Shown: positions 43,856 to 55,962 of the stretch, piece by piece
How positions within the stretch are numbered: position 1 is the stretch's first letter
Layout of the letters: every line of letters starts with the position of its first letter
Assembly (NCBI GenBank): GCA_030512335.1
Contig: JAULSU010000003.1
Coordinates: forward strand, 2,790,001-2,854,000
Direction of reading: 5' to 3'
Length of the DNA stretch: 64,000 bases
DNA from: Immersiella caudata
Taxonomy: Eukaryota > Ascomycota > Sordariomycetes > Sordariales > Lasiosphaeriaceae
Made by a program: the position numbers and the translations under genes
The notes under the pieces: generated by a model
Told to the model about the DNA's origin: nothing
The model's database searches: none
What the model saw: only the letters and a program-made list of their open reading frames with translations

Positions 43856-44727
43856 TTAGAGAAGAGCAACGGCGCCAAAGAGGCCTGCAACAAGGGCGAG
43901 GCCAGGGGCAGCCAACTGGCTGTTGGCGCCAGCCGTGACGACTGGTGGGGGAGTCGTGGTCTGCGGCGGGGCCTCGACCGAGCGGGTGGTCGGAATGGTG
44001 ACAGTAGTAGGCGGCGGCAGAGGTGCCTCAGTGAAAATAGTGTTGGGGTTGGTGACGACGACGGTGGAGTAGTCGGTCACAGTGGCGGCACCGCCGTGGG
44101 TGATGGTTGCCGTGATATCGACCTGCTTGGTTTGGGTCACGGGCAGCGTCGTCCAGATCGTCTTGATGTCGGTCACGGCCTTGGTGATCGTGTTGGTCTT
44201 AGTGATGTAGATCGTCTGTCCTTTCGAGACGGTAGCAATAACTGTCTCTGGGCAGGTAACCTAGCCACTAGTTAGTTGCTGAAGCTTGTCCCAGATAAAA
44301 AAAATAAAAATGAGTTGCACATACTGTCTGGTAAACACTAGTGACCTCGTAAGCAGTGGTCTGATATGTGACAACTGCGGTTTTCGTCTGAGGAATCTCA
44401 ACAGTGGTGTAGATAGTCGTCGGCACCTTCTTGGTCACAACAGAGGTCGTTGTGTAGTACTTGTAGGTTGTGGTGCCGCCCTTGGTGATGGTCTCGGTGA
44501 CAGGGCACACGGTGGCTTGTTCATGTTAGTGAAGCTCCCGTATTCTGCATATCAACGTCGGAGAACATACTGTAGGTGGTTTGAATCTGGGTGGTCAATG
44601 TCTTCCATTCTACACCACCACCTCCATGCTCACCACCACCACCGCCCCAACCTTTATCACCGCCCCTGGGGACGTTGACGGCCACGGAGGATCCGATAAG
44701 CGCAAGAAGCGAGAGAGCGGCCTTCAT
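43856..44727 (-). CDS. Thr-rich GPI-anchored cell-wall protein
   Basis: Exons 44727-44571, 44515-44325 and 44260-43856, 250 residues. A signal peptide (MKAALSLLALIGSSVAV) is followed by a Gly/His-rich patch (residues ~20-40), then ~180 residues dominated by Thr, Val and Tyr, with four spaced cysteines: two CP motifs, TVCPVTETITKGGTTTY and VTCPETVIATVSKGQTIY, head two related blocks, so the middle looks like an internal duplication. The C-terminus has a short polar spacer (AGANSQ), then a hydrophobic tail of ~17 residues ending in VALL without charges: a GPI-attachment signal. Thr density predicts heavy O-mannosylation. Introns of 55 and 64 nt are in phase with both blocks. No enzymatic domain; probably a structural or adhesive wall protein. 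Confidence 0.85.
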
Positions 44728-47700
44728 GTTGAGGATTTGACTTGGACGCTGAGCGACAGTGACTGGTAGCGAAGGTCTGAGCTGGGAACAGGAGCGAGGG
44801 TGTCAAGTAACCTTAGCGAAGGAGTTACTTGGAGGTATCACAGAGGGTAACGAGGTTGGCTTGGAAACGACTTGACCAAAGAGGCTGGAGAAGAGAGATC
44901 AAGAGTAAGTGAGAGAGGTAGGAATGTAGAGAGTTTATAACCTACTGCAGGAGCACGGTCAGGGTGACCCGAGTGTCGCTCTTGCCTGACTGGAAGACTC
45001 GAGGGCGAGTCGCTGCAACCATGATGGCATCCTCGCTGCCGTCCAACAACAGAGCGAGACCTCCCATCCTGGACAGGGGGGGGGAGGGTCCTGGGAGCAG
45101 AGTAGGGATTGGACAGCCGCGGGAGCGAGCTTCACAACGTCAGGCAAGGCCTCGCAGTGGTACCAGGTTCCCTCGACCATCCGCCGCGACCACGACCAGG
45201 GCTCAGAATCTGGACCGAATCGGGTGGGCTCTGTGGTGGAGGTAGCCACTGGTAGCGCACCATGAAGAGGAACCGAATGTTGCATGGGTCCTGTGCAGCC
45301 TCCGCACAAAGGTACTCTCCCACCGAGCGGCTGCGTCGAAGTACAAAACGGCGCGGTGAAATCCAGGAGGTGATCGAGGTCGAAGACACACCTGCTGACA
45401 ACATGCAGGATGCCCCTGCCCTAGACTTGATCGGGAGTGGTGAGCGTCCCCTCACAGTAACCGCCAATCCTCCCCGCCCCTTGGGAAAAAGCAGGAAAAG
45501 TCACCCAACAAGGAGAAAAAGCCAGGGGTATGTGCAGTGCCCACAACCGGACGAACTCAGGCACTCCGCGGGAGGTTGGAGCCGCGGCCGATTGTTGAAT
45601 TAATCCCTGGTTCGGAGCGCTTCCATGCCCCCTGTCGATGACATCGACGCGGCACGGAGGCGGGACTCCAGGCAGGGCTCAGGGGGGGGGTTTGTTCCGG
45701 GCTGTGCTGATTGATTATACCCACTCCGACGAACGGCCGCTTTCCTTCAGGTCGAGACCTAGCATCTTTCGTGCGCGGGTCGTCTAACACCAGACTGAAC
45801 GCCTTGTATTCGAAGTTTGGGCGAGGCCGCATTAGCGCAGTGCATTTGTGGCTTTCGATGCGGAGGAGATGTTGTGTGCAGCTGGGACGTGGCTGAGAGT
45901 CGGTTGCCTGTCCACTGGTGACCACGGCAATCGTTTCCGTGCCGGACGGATGATTGGTTAGACACCCTTGGACGATCTTCGCAAACTGGAAACCTGGTGC
46001 AGGATTCCCAGCGAAAGGCTCGTGTCCAGAGAAACAGGTCAGCACAAACCTGCAAGTTCAGCACATTTCAAGAAGCCTCCTCCTCGCAGAAGCCATAGGT
46101 CTTGCATCGAGGGAAACCGTACGTAATGGGCACAAGCGAGACCCTCTATATCGGGTAGAGATCGAAAATCATCCCATCGTCGCCTGACCGACGGGGACTT
46201 CGTTGTAACCATGACGAAGCGACTCGTCCCAGGACTGGTACTGCCAGCAATTGCATGTCGTCATTCTGTGGGCTTTCGTTCCTGTTCCTAGGGGGTGGAA
46301 AGGATGTCTCGTATTGCCCAACGTCGAACTGCAAAGCGACTTTCTCTCGCCATCAGGGACCCCGCATCAACACTGCATGTTTGGGACGATGAGGGGCGAG
46401 GTCGGTTCGAAGCTCAAGATAGCTCTGCAGCAACAAGTTTGCTGCAAGCTCCAACTCAGCTTCTTGCATCCCGGCAGCCTACATCGCGCAAAGTGTTTCG
46501 AATCGACCCAACCACCGCGTCCGCCATGTGCGTTCTGCGCACGCAACGGAGGACATTTGGAGAGGCTGGTCAGCGGCCGCATGGGGACTCCCACGCGGCG
46601 ACCGAGCACAAGCAGGCGTGGACATGGCCCCAGAACGCCGAGCGCCGTGACAGCGCTGAGGTTGAGTCCAGGCCGGTGTCTTGGCCTTGTCCTTCTCGCG
46701 AAAAGACCGGAGCGAAACATCACCAAACCCATGCCGAAGCGAGCTGTCGATTGCAGCGGAGCCCTGCGGGCGTTTCCTGTCAACTCCGTCGTCCCTGTCT
46801 CACAGAGTTTGAGGGTCTTGTCATAGCCTTCGTAAGCTCCTGAGCAGCAAGCTCATAAGGGCGTCTCAACTTGACTCAGTGCAACGTCCGATATTCCACC
46901 CACCCAAAGTCGTGATCCATCAAACGGGAGTGCGCACATTAGTCCGCATAGCGCCGGCCGACTTGCCCCTAGTGCCCGGCAGTGCCGAGCAGGCTGGGTG
47001 CCGGGACGCCCTAAGGCGGCATCTTGGCCGGAGAGGGACAAGGTGCCAGTCCACCATGGATGCCGCCAAGATTCTATCCCACGAGCGCCTCAGCCGCATT
47101 CCTGACCTTCAACCTCAAAATGCTACCTCGGCCCTGATGAATTAATCGGTGGCGGTGTGTACTGCTCGCAAGGTGGGTTGATATTTCGAGCAGAGGCTCG
47201 GACTGCCACGGATGGACAATCCACATGCTGTCCGTCGCACGCAGCGCCGAAGCCTGGTCGTTGAGCGGCACGCGGCTCAGACGGCAGGCCATGATGCAAT
47301 AGGTCAATATCGAGCTGTGTGTGAAGACTCGGATCGGCAGCGCACCGGGGCTCGGTTTAGCCCCCACAGCGAACCAAGCCGAAATCACGAGAAAGGGGAG
47401 AAAAAAAAGGCAAGGCATCGAAGCCAAGTTTTCGGGAGCCGATGTCAAGGTTTCTTGATCGTTGGGTGAAGGCGAAAGTCTAGGTCCACCCGCGCCTTCC
47501 TCTTTCTGGAAGTCGTTCCTTCTCAGGCCTAGGGACCAGCCCAACGCCGTCACATCGCTCCCCAACTGTCAGCGTCACTGGTGGCAGTCATCGAGATCTC
47601 CCGCCCTACATACCTACCGATACATGCGCTCGATGCAGTCCCTACGCGAGGCACTAACCACCAGCATATTCATTCTCCTGGGCTATTCTGGTGTGCTTGG

Positions 47701-49378
47701 TTGGCCCCCGCCTATACGAGACTTAGGTGCATATCTTACATGGGTGGAAAACCGGTCGTTTGCTCCTGGCCAGCCGTTGTCGAGTTGACAAATGAGCGAG
47801 AGCGAGACAAAATGTCTTGTAAGGCGTCATAAACCCGCACTGATGGCGCTAGGTATGTTCCGTACGGAACCGTGCTTTATCGTTCGGGAGGTACACAGGT
47901 GTCACTGCGCCAACCACCTGGGGGGGGGGGCGGAGAGGCAGGATGGCGGGCCTCGGAAAGAGGCAGTCCACCTTGTGTTCCTGTTTGCGAAACCGTGGCT
48001 GAACCGGGTTTTCTTGCTCCGGCTGAAGGGGAGGGGTTACCATGGTGGTGAGAGTCTCTGGTCGGGAATGATAGCTTAACAGGCAGGTGTTTTCATCGGA
48101 TGATGTGACTCAGCACTCGTGAAGGTTAGACAGATGATATCGCCAACTTGGAGACCATCTGAATAGGTGCGAGAAAAGGCACATTGTCTGGCCTCCTGCG
48201 CAGCAACCCGATGCTCCCATCCCGGCCCTTTAACGCTCCTTGTGCCCAAATCACTCCTCGGTTCGCTACCTACGCTACCTGTCCCATGGCAATATGTACA
48301 AGGGATATGTGGACCATGAAGAAGCTGCGAGAATAGAATTCTACTTCACTGGTGTCAACTCCCTCTAAGGTCCTCAGCTGGGCCTCACGTCCAGGATCTG
48401 ACTTTTGTATACACCCCTGAGTTTCTAACGTATAACCATCGCCTTGGGCCCAGAATGACACCCAAAATCCATGGTGTTGGCCTGCAAAGACAACTAGCTC
48501 TTCCCGAGGCCTGGCCGTCATGCTGATCACCTAGGTGTTGGTAGAATGCGCCCCGTCGAGAAAGACATCAGATTGCCCTATACTCCCCATACACTATCCA
48601 ACGTCAATACACCTAAAACCCAAGACTAAGTTAACACAAGAGTTGCACGAGGGCCTCTGAAGCTACACACATTGCCCCAAACCCCCTTCGATACAAGAAT
48701 TCCTCCGGACGGCATTCTCAACAAGTGCAACACAGACAGTAAAGCACGAGACTCGCTCAAAATATTTCTCGATAGCCATCAAGCTCCAAAGGGGTATCTC
48801 ATCTCTCATCTCACACGCCATCCATGAACTCTGCATCCTAGTAGCTAACCGAGGAGAGCCGCGACCGCTCACCCGCCAGCCATGGCTAATTCTCTTTTCC
48901 ACTAACCTCAACAACCTCTGCGCACCTTAGAAAATAACGCACGATGGTTTCCCGCTCATCCCATCGGTACTTTTCCCTTGTTTCTTTTGAAACAAATCCC
49001 ATCAGTTTTTGCCCGTCATTCCCATTTACCGTGACTCATCGCGTAACTAGATATCCCATCCAGTTCCCATCCGTTCTTTTCCCTTCCCGTTCAGGAACCG
49101 TCGTTCCGAATCCGCATACCTGCTCCGTATTCCTTGCTTTTGTCCGCATGCGTTTTTCGATTTGCTTTTCCCTCGCGATGCGAAAGATTTGTCTTCCTTC
49201 TTGGTCTGTTGTTGGTACTGTCGTACTTTCGTTTTCTTTTTGCCATCAAACCCGGTACCTAGATAAAAATGGAAGAGGAAAAGAAATGGTCCTGTTCTGT
49301 CCCATCGCAACCGTGGCATAGTCTACCCGAGCAAGCCAACCATTCCTTCGAAAAGAATAAGAGAAAGAGAAAGCCAGA
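44728..49378. other. 4.65-kb gene-free interval upstream of the GPI-protein gene
   Basis: The longest stretch without a supportable gene. Several frames of 100-190 codons overlap on both strands at 45.5-46.9 kb, but none has a domain, signal peptide or spliceable structure. It contains an 11-G run at 47920-47930. Base composition is not AT-rich, so there is no sign of RIP-mutated transposon DNA by eye. Could be a large promoter, a long non-coding RNA or a fast-evolving gene I cannot see. Confidence 0.5.
47920..47930. repeat. Homopolymer run, 11 G
   Basis: Eleven consecutive G in intergenic DNA. Prone to sequencing length error. Confidence 0.85.
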
Positions 49379-52300
49379 CTATTGGAAGCCATCTCCATCC
49401 ATGACCCCATACGGCGGTTGGTCCGGGTCCATTGCTAGATAATCGAGCAGGTCCATTCCCGCTACTGTGACGCCCTCAGCGCTCATCGACACTGACGCAT
49501 CGGCAACGTTGTTGAAGAAGGCCGGCCCTGCAGGGAGGTACCACATCTCGCTACCTTGGGTGCCCCAGGTAGAGTCGAAGATGCCATCCGCAAGTCCATT
49601 GACGCTATTGTTCTCTATCCCAGTCATAGCCGCAGGGGTAGACGGTCCAAATATGGACGCGGAGCCCGAAGGATAGGGAAAGGCCCCATCAAACGGCACC
49701 GCTGATATGTTAGCGGGAGTGCTGGAGCGTTCTGAAATGCAGTTAGCAGAGGCATTGCTGCCACCTGATTCGGGACCCCGATCGAGCTTACCGGGAGCAT
49801 CACCGCTCTCCTTCAGCTTCATCCACACATCCATGCCGGACACGGGCTGTCCGTGCCCGTGCCCGTTTGTGCCCCTCCCGTTTGTCTCGGTTTGGTTCTG
49901 CGCGGGGGACCTGCCATCCGTTGTCGAAATAGGGTTTATTGGTGCATGAATAAAGCGGTTACGCAGCCGGCTCGTCAGAGTCTCCAGCATGTCCGCAAAC
50001 CTGATGCCCAAGTGGACATCATCGACAACACAATTCCTCAGCGCATCGACTGTTCGATCCATGAGGCCGATACTCAACTCGACGTCCGATTTAGACGCAC
50101 CCAGAGCAAAGGTTTTCAGCAGGAACATAGCCCCACTGATAATACGGAAATACGTCCTGACTGGTGCATGTTTGAGAAAATCGCCAGGCAAGAGGCCTTC
50201 AACCACCGTCCGGAGAAGGTTTCGGCTGCCATTAACAACCTCTCTCACATACTCCTGATCTTCGACGCCGAACCCCCCCAGCTGTCCCAGAGGAAGCTTG
50301 CCGTAGTAGTTCTGCGTTTGTGGCGAGAGTTGCTGCGGAGCACTGTTGCCCGACACACTCCCGCCAGCTGCTGAGCCGCCACTGGCATTATTGGTACACC
50401 GCTCCACGACGGCTTGTAGAGACAAAGAGTTGACGTAGATGCGGACGTATTCGTACTCAATTGTGAGGATATGTCGAATGTATTGCGGCATCCGGAAACG
50501 TTCGAACTCCGTCCACCAATCTTTGAGCATAGGTCGGAAATCTTTCAGCAGGGTGATGTATCTCCCGCTCTGAATAATGTCGGTTGTATGCTTACGGGAC
50601 CGAAATAGTTTCTCGTTGCCAATGTGCATAGCGTTACTGATGCCAGCCCAGCAGTGAATGATCTGGTCATCTAGCTCGAGATCGGGAATGTAATTGAACC
50701 CATTCGACAACGACGAAGGGTTTGTCCCCGGTGTCGTTCCCTCGACAGAGTGGGGCCGCCTTCGGGCGGCAGCCGGGTCCGACTTTCGGAGATTCTCGGG
50801 CACCATGTTGGTCCATCCGAGACGGCCAGCAAGCTGGCTGAGGTAGATGAGGAGCAGCCTCTTGATTCGGCCCGCCCGAAGCCGGTAACTCTCGTCCTCG
50901 TATTCGGGCCGCGTGATGGCTCCTGCTGCCAGTAGCTCATCAACGTCATCGAAGACACCAAGTTCATAGGCAAGGCCCATCGCCGTGCTTAGCAACATCC
51001 AGCACATACGATCACTCCTCCATGCTGGCTCGAGCCAACTGTCGATCCTCCTACTGCCAACACCACCCGTCGTTCGTTGGTTGATCTCATCGTCCATGGG
51101 CGATTGATCGTAAGAGGGTAGCAAGAGCTCATCGATTGCTTCGCTTGGGGGAAAATGAAGGGCTCGCGGGTGCCATTCGGTCAGTATCATCAGCGACTCG
51201 ATCGTCCCAAAGGTTCTCAAGCTACCCCGTCTCAGCCCCCTCCAGGGTGCCGTGCTCGAGCTCTGGGCCTCGTCGGCCCCGGAGCCACAGAATCCCCCGC
51301 CAAACGCCTCTTGGCCCCAGACGACACGCTCGATCATGCCTCGAAGGTAAGTCCACAGCTGCTCATGGATAGCATGTGCCCTGCAGTGAGCTCCTGTACC
51401 AGGGAGCTTCCGGTACCTTGATGCGATCGTCAACAGCGTCACGGCAAGAATCGGCTCCTCGGTCAGCAACGTCAGATGCGACGCTGGACTCCGGAAGGTC
51501 GGGGGTGATATAGGGGTGAGCGGTGAAAGGTAATCGTAGTAACTAACGCGCAGTGTGAGGGTCAGCATAGTTGGAAGGAAAGGCAACCACGTACTATTCA
51601 ATGTAGTCGATTGCTTCCTGGGCTGTGAACCAACCGGCTCGGACGAAGCGGAACCTGGCCCAGGCCTTCAGGGCTTCATTGTAGCCTGGATCGGACGTTG
51701 AATCCCGCTTGGTCAGCTCCGGGTCGATGGCGGGGTCCGCGGTGCCTTCACGGCGCGATGCCTGGCGCGGTAGGTATCCATCCTGGTCGCGGTTGTGCGA
51801 TGAGGGGTGGCGCGATATTGGATCAGGGCGGGAACGCTGGGCGCTGGATTGCAAAGCCCCGCCCGGCGCGGCGGTGTGGTCGTCGTGTTTGTGCGAGGAG
51901 CTATTCACGTCCGGAGCGTCAGTATGCCGAGGCCCACCGGTCCCAAAAGGACGGAGCTGCACTGACTTGTCGGTGGCCGCCTTGTAGAGCAGGTCCAGGG
52001 CATCGTGAGGTCCGTAAACCTCCCTCCGCATAACCGTCCTGGCCTCAAAGTTTTCGAGCGGCGTATTGGGTTCCCCCGTGCCAAACTCGCCGCCAGCGGT
52101 GCTACTCCGAGCGTCGAGCGAGCTCTTCGTATCGCCGGGTCTCTTCAGGGGGTGGGAGCGAGTTTGGCTACCACTAGGCGTGAGTGGTACATCGCTGAAG
52201 AGACGGCGGTCAATGCTAGGAGGGCCTTCGGTGCGGACCTGCTTGCGGCCATTACGCACAATGTAGTCATCCACATCGCGCTCGTCGAGCTCCTCGGGGT

Positions 52301-52640
52301 CATCCTCGTTCTTGCGCTTTCGGCGCGTAGCGCTGAAGTAGCACTCTTTGCACTCGCGGCGACATCGCACGCAAGGGGGATCGTGCGGATCATCGACAGA
52401 GCCTAAGTCGCACCGCACCTTGCGGCGGCGGCACGGGATACAAGCCTGGTAGACGCGCTTGTGTTGCGACAGCTGGGTGCCGGAGCCGGCAGCGGATGTG
52501 GGCGTGGGGTCTGGGCCGGCGGTAGACGACAGGGGCCGCGGGGCGTGGCCCCCGGTCGACGAGGTTGTCGATGCGGCGACCGGCGACATCGGCGATAGAC
52601 TGAGCTGGGCCGCCGACGCAGCGTATTGAGCGCCACCCAT
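49379..52640 (-). CDS. ARO80: Zn(II)2Cys6 transcription factor, ARO80-like
   Basis: Exons 52640-51595, 51542-49792 and 49731-49379, 1049 residues. Near residue 67 lies 'VYQACIPCRRRKVRCDLGSV' followed by PPCVRCRRECKECYF: a zinc cluster with a longer middle loop, as in the ARO80 group that controls aromatic amino acid breakdown in yeast. After it comes a basic ATRRKRK patch, a Ser/Pro-rich region, and the fungal_trans middle domain from IDYIEYYYDYLSPLTP (created by the first splice) to ~720. The last part is Gly/Ser/Asn-rich and ends in acidic and aromatic residues (DGDGFQ), a possible activation region. Intron 51594-51543 is 52 nt. Intron 49791-49732 (GTAAGC, CTAAC, TTTCAG) is 60 nt and stop-free. 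The ARO80 name rests on the cluster and is less sure than the class. Confidence 0.82.
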
Positions 52641-53610
52641 CTCGATGGCGATTGCCGGCGGTCGGCGTCGGAGCCTTTCGCGCTGAGCTCAGGATCTGGA
52701 GCGCGCGAATGGCTTCAAACCGTGTGTCAATTATCTGTTGGCCTGGCGGGGTCCCAGCTGAACCGAGGGTTTTCGCGGTTGGAAGCGGTTTGCGGTGGGT
52801 GTCGAGTCAGGATGGACCGGATCGACAGCTCGGGACGAGAGGTGGATTTCTATTGTTTGCCCTTGGCGGGGTCGGTTGAGGGAGCACTGGCCAGACGGAA
52901 ACTGTCCGGGGCTCTCACCTGCGCGTGACCCGCTGCGGCCTCCAATCAGGAGCTCTGACCAAGGCATTGTCATCCTCATGCCACAGGCTTCAGGGACCAG
53001 CTGCTCAACGACGATAAGGTCGCCGCCATTTGATAATTGCCAATGCTGGACACCTAGACAGGGTTTCACGTACTCCAGCCAATGGCGGAATCGCTTCAAT
53101 TGACGTTCCCGCACCAGATTCTGTTCCTCAAGACAAGCTTGTTGTGTCCCTCGGGCTTTCCTAGAAAGCGGGCAGTCTCGACAGCGCGATGAAGCCCTTC
53201 CTGATCGCGATCCAGAAGGCATCACACATCGGCCTCAATTGCTACCTAGCTTGGGTTCTGCCCTGTTCGTGAACAAGGTTGCGTCTACCCTCGCATGGAA
53301 AAGCGATCGAATCGCTGTGGTATCAAGAATGGTCGGATAGAGAGGTTCCACAACGGCTCCATAACGCGGTGTCAGTCGGTCACCTTGACGGGTATCGCGC
53401 AAGTCTGAAGGCCGCGACTCACATTAGCTCGGCCTCGCCTGCTCCTCAAGGTAGTAGCACTGACAGCTGGCCAAGGCGACAGACAGCAGCACTTCACGTC
53501 GACCTCACGAACACAATCTGCACTGAAGCCTTGAACTTGCGGTGCGCGATAGCAACACCAGCATCGCGATTAAGTACCTACAAGAATGCCCCAAGCGCTC
53601 CAAGAAACAT
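52641..53610. other. Region between ARO80-like gene and ADE5,7
   Basis: 970 nt: promoter of the regulator and 3' flank of ADE5,7. A long plus-strand frame (53542-55035) is the antisense shadow of ADE5,7. Confidence 0.5.
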
Positions 53611-55962
53611 CTAAGCAGCCCAACTCTCCAGGTTCCTCAGCACACATGCCTCGCCCGTCTTTGCCACCAGGCGTCCAATTCTATAAACCTTTTCTCCTTC
53701 GGCCTCCAATCCAGCTACAACGCTATCCGCACCCTCCCGGCTCACTGCCAATACCATGCCCACGCCGTTGTTGAACGTCCTTGCCATCTCGGCCGGGACA
53801 ACCGACTGACGCAGCCACTGGAACACCGCTGGCGCCTCCCATGTTGCGACGTCAATGTCGGCCGCCAAGTGGGCAGCAAGCATGCGCGGCACGTTTTCAG
53901 TGAGGCCACCTCCTGTGATGTGTGCCATGCCCTTGATAGCGCCACCAGTAGCCTCCAGGACCTTGAGCAACGGCTTGACATAGATCCGCGTTGGGGTGAG
54001 AAGGCTCTGGCCCACGCTGCTGCCAGCTTCCCACGGTGCCTCGTCTGTGTACTCGAGGCCTCTGGTCTCGACAACCTTGCGGACGAGAGAGAATCCGTTG
54101 GAGTGCACTCCAGCCGAAGCAAGGCCGATAAGGACGTCGCCTTCAATCATGTCATCCTTGCGAGGCAGACGCTGCGTGGCTTTCATCACTCCGATGGCGG
54201 CACCAGCTGCATCGTAGTCGTCTCCGGTGTAGAGATCAGGCATCTCAGCCGTCTCGCCTCCAACAAGAGCGCAGCCGGATTGGATGCAACCTTTTGCGAC
54301 ACCTTCGACGAACGACGCTGCAACAGGAACGCTGAGCTTGCTGCAGCCATAGTAGTCCAAGAACATGACAGGTTCGGCGCCCTGAACGATGAGGTCGTTG
54401 ACGTTCATGGCTACCAGGTCAATGCCGACAGTATCGTGCTTGTCCATCTTCTGGGCGATGATAAGCTTGGTTCCGACTCCGTCAATCGCGCCAACCAGAA
54501 TCGGTGCACCGGGGAAGCCCGCGTTGGAGAGGTCAACTTCGCCCCCGAAGCCACCGATCTCTGCATCAGCACCAGCCCGACGAGTGGTCTTGACCGCCGC
54601 CTTGATTCTGTCGACCAGCTCGTTGCCAGCATCAATGCTGACCCCAGACTGTGCGTACGTGAGCTTGCTTGTGGCATCCGACTTACGGAAGGCGCGATGA
54701 GCAATATCCTTGCGGTAGTACATGCCGTCAAACTGGATCAACTTGACACCCTCATATGCCTTATCCAGAGCTTCCCTCAGAGTCTTTCCGGTGGCATTGG
54801 CCGCAATGACACGTCCTCCCGAAGTCAGGAGCTGGCCATCAGACAGCTTTGTCCCCGCATGGAAGATGGTTGTGCCGTCAGGTGCCGACCCAACCTGCAT
54901 GGGGATGTTTTTGGGGTACGAGTTGGGATATCCGGGCGCAGCAACGACAACGGTGGTACTGAATCCAGGCTTGATCTTCACAGGAACACGGTGAAGAAGG
55001 GGAAGGCCTGCGCAAGCCCACATGATCTCCGCTAGATCTGACTCCAGGAGGGGGAGGACAGTCTGAGTCTCTGGGTCGCCAAATCGGGTGTTATACTCCA
55101 GCGTCTTGGGTCCGTCCGCCGTGATCATCAGACCAGTGAAGAGGCACCCGCGCATGGGAAACCCATCTTTGCGCATTCCGTCAATGGTAGGCTGAAGGAC
55201 CTCGCGCTCGATTCGCGCAATCAGTTCTGGCGTGGCAATCTTGGTTGGCGCATAGCAGCCCATGCCACCCGTGTTCAGGCCAGTGTCGCCCTCGCCAATC
55301 CGCTTGTGGTCTTGCGCAGGAGGGAAAGACTTGATTGTTGTGCCGTCGCAGAAGGAGATGATGCTGAGCTCGTCGCCCGTCAAGAATTCTTCGATCACAA
55401 CCTCGTCACCGGCGGATCCGAATGTTTTGTCCAACATTATCTCTTTGAGCGCCTGCTGGGCTTCCTCCTGCGTCTCGGGAATGATCACGCCCTTGCCAGC
55501 TGCCAGGCCGGTGGCCTTGATGACGACATTGTGTTTGGCTGTCCTGAGGTACTCGCTGGCCTTCTCGTAGTCGGAGAAGTTCTCATATGCAGCTGTGGGG
55601 ATGTTGTGTTTTTTCATGAAATCCTTAGAGAAAGTCTTGCTGCCTTCGAGGCGCGCAGCTTCCTTAGAGGGGCCAAAGCACGGGATGCCAGCCTCGCGGA
55701 AAAAGCCTTCGATACCATCCACGAGAGGAGCTTCGGGGCCTGGAACCACCAAGTTGAGGCGCTCCTTCCGCGCAAGCTCGACCAGTCCTGGATAGTCATC
55801 CGCCGCGACGCTGGTGTTGTTGATCATCTTGGGCAACCCCGCAGTACCTCCATTGCCGGGGACAGCAACGATGGTCTCAACCAAGGGGGATTGGCTGAGC
55901 TTCCACGCCAGAGCGTGCTCGCGACCGCCATTTCCAACGAGGAGGATTCGCAAAGACGCCAT
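53611..55962 (-). CDS. ADE5,7: Bifunctional GAR synthetase / AIR synthetase (ADE5,7)
   Basis: 783 residues, one exon, full length for the fungal family. Catalyses two steps of purine synthesis: ATP-dependent joining of phosphoribosylamine with glycine (EC 6.3.4.13), and ring closure of FGAM to AIR (EC 6.3.3.1). Residues ~4-430 are the ATP-grasp GAR synthetase: LLVGNGGREHALAWK start, VPGPEAPLVDGI, the ATP-binding 'VVIKATGLAAGKGVIIPETQ' and 'TGGMGCYAPTKIATPEL'. Residues ~440-780 are the AIR synthetase: YAQSGVSIDAGNELVDRIK, DGVGTKLIIAQ, 'GIDLVAMNVNDLIVQGAEPV', GGETAEMPDLY and GLASAGVHSNGFSLVRKV. As in other fungi there is no GAR transformylase part (ADE8 is separate). All landmark residues seem intact. 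Confidence 0.98.
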   Translation of the reverse strand: MASLRILLVGNGGREHALAWKLSQSPLVETIVAVPGNGGTAGLPKMINNTSVAADDYPGLVELARKERLNLVVPGPEAPLVDGIEGFFREAGIPCFGPSKEAARLEGSKTFSKDFMKKHNIPTAAYENFSDYEKASEYLRTAKHNVVIKATGLAAGKGVIIPETQEEAQQALKEIMLDKTFGSAGDEVVIEEFLTGDELSIISFCDGTTIKSFPPAQDHKRIGEGDTGLNTGGMGCYAPTKIATPELIARIEREVLQPTIDGMRKDGFPMRGCLFTGLMITADGPKTLEYNTRFGDPETQTVLPLLESDLAEIMWACAGLPLLHRVPVKIKPGFSTTVVVAAPGYPNSYPKNIPMQVGSAPDGTTIFHAGTKLSDGQLLTSGGRVIAANATGKTLREALDKAYEGVKLIQFDGMYYRKDIAHRAFRKSDATSKLTYAQSGVSIDAGNELVDRIKAAVKTTRRAGADAEIGGFGGEVDLSNAGFPGAPILVGAIDGVGTKLIIAQKMDKHDTVGIDLVAMNVNDLIVQGAEPVMFLDYYGCSKLSVPVAASFVEGVAKGCIQSGCALVGGETAEMPDLYTGDDYDAAGAAIGVMKATQRLPRKDDMIEGDVLIGLASAGVHSNGFSLVRKVVETRGLEYTDEAPWEAGSSVGQSLLTPTRIYVKPLLKVLEATGGAIKGMAHITGGGLTENVPRMLAAHLAADIDVATWEAPAVFQWLRQSVVPAEMARTFNNGVGMVLAVSREGADSVVAGLEAEGEKVYRIGRLVAKTGEACVLRNLESWAA

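Noticed and set aside
46251..46843. Two overlapping plus-strand ORFs of 182-191 codons
   Set aside because: Overlap each other and antisense frames; Arg/Ser-rich translation typical of random GC-balanced DNA.
48106..48112. Further TGACTCA copies (also near 46869 and 61131)
   Set aside because: About the number expected by chance for a 7-mer in 64 kb; no target gene context except at 6252.
44728..49378. RIP-mutated transposon relic in the large gap
   Set aside because: Not AT-rich by eye, no terminal repeats or transposase/reverse transcriptase remnants noticed.
53542..55035. 497-codon plus-strand ORF
   Set aside because: Antisense shadow of the well-supported ADE5,7 gene.
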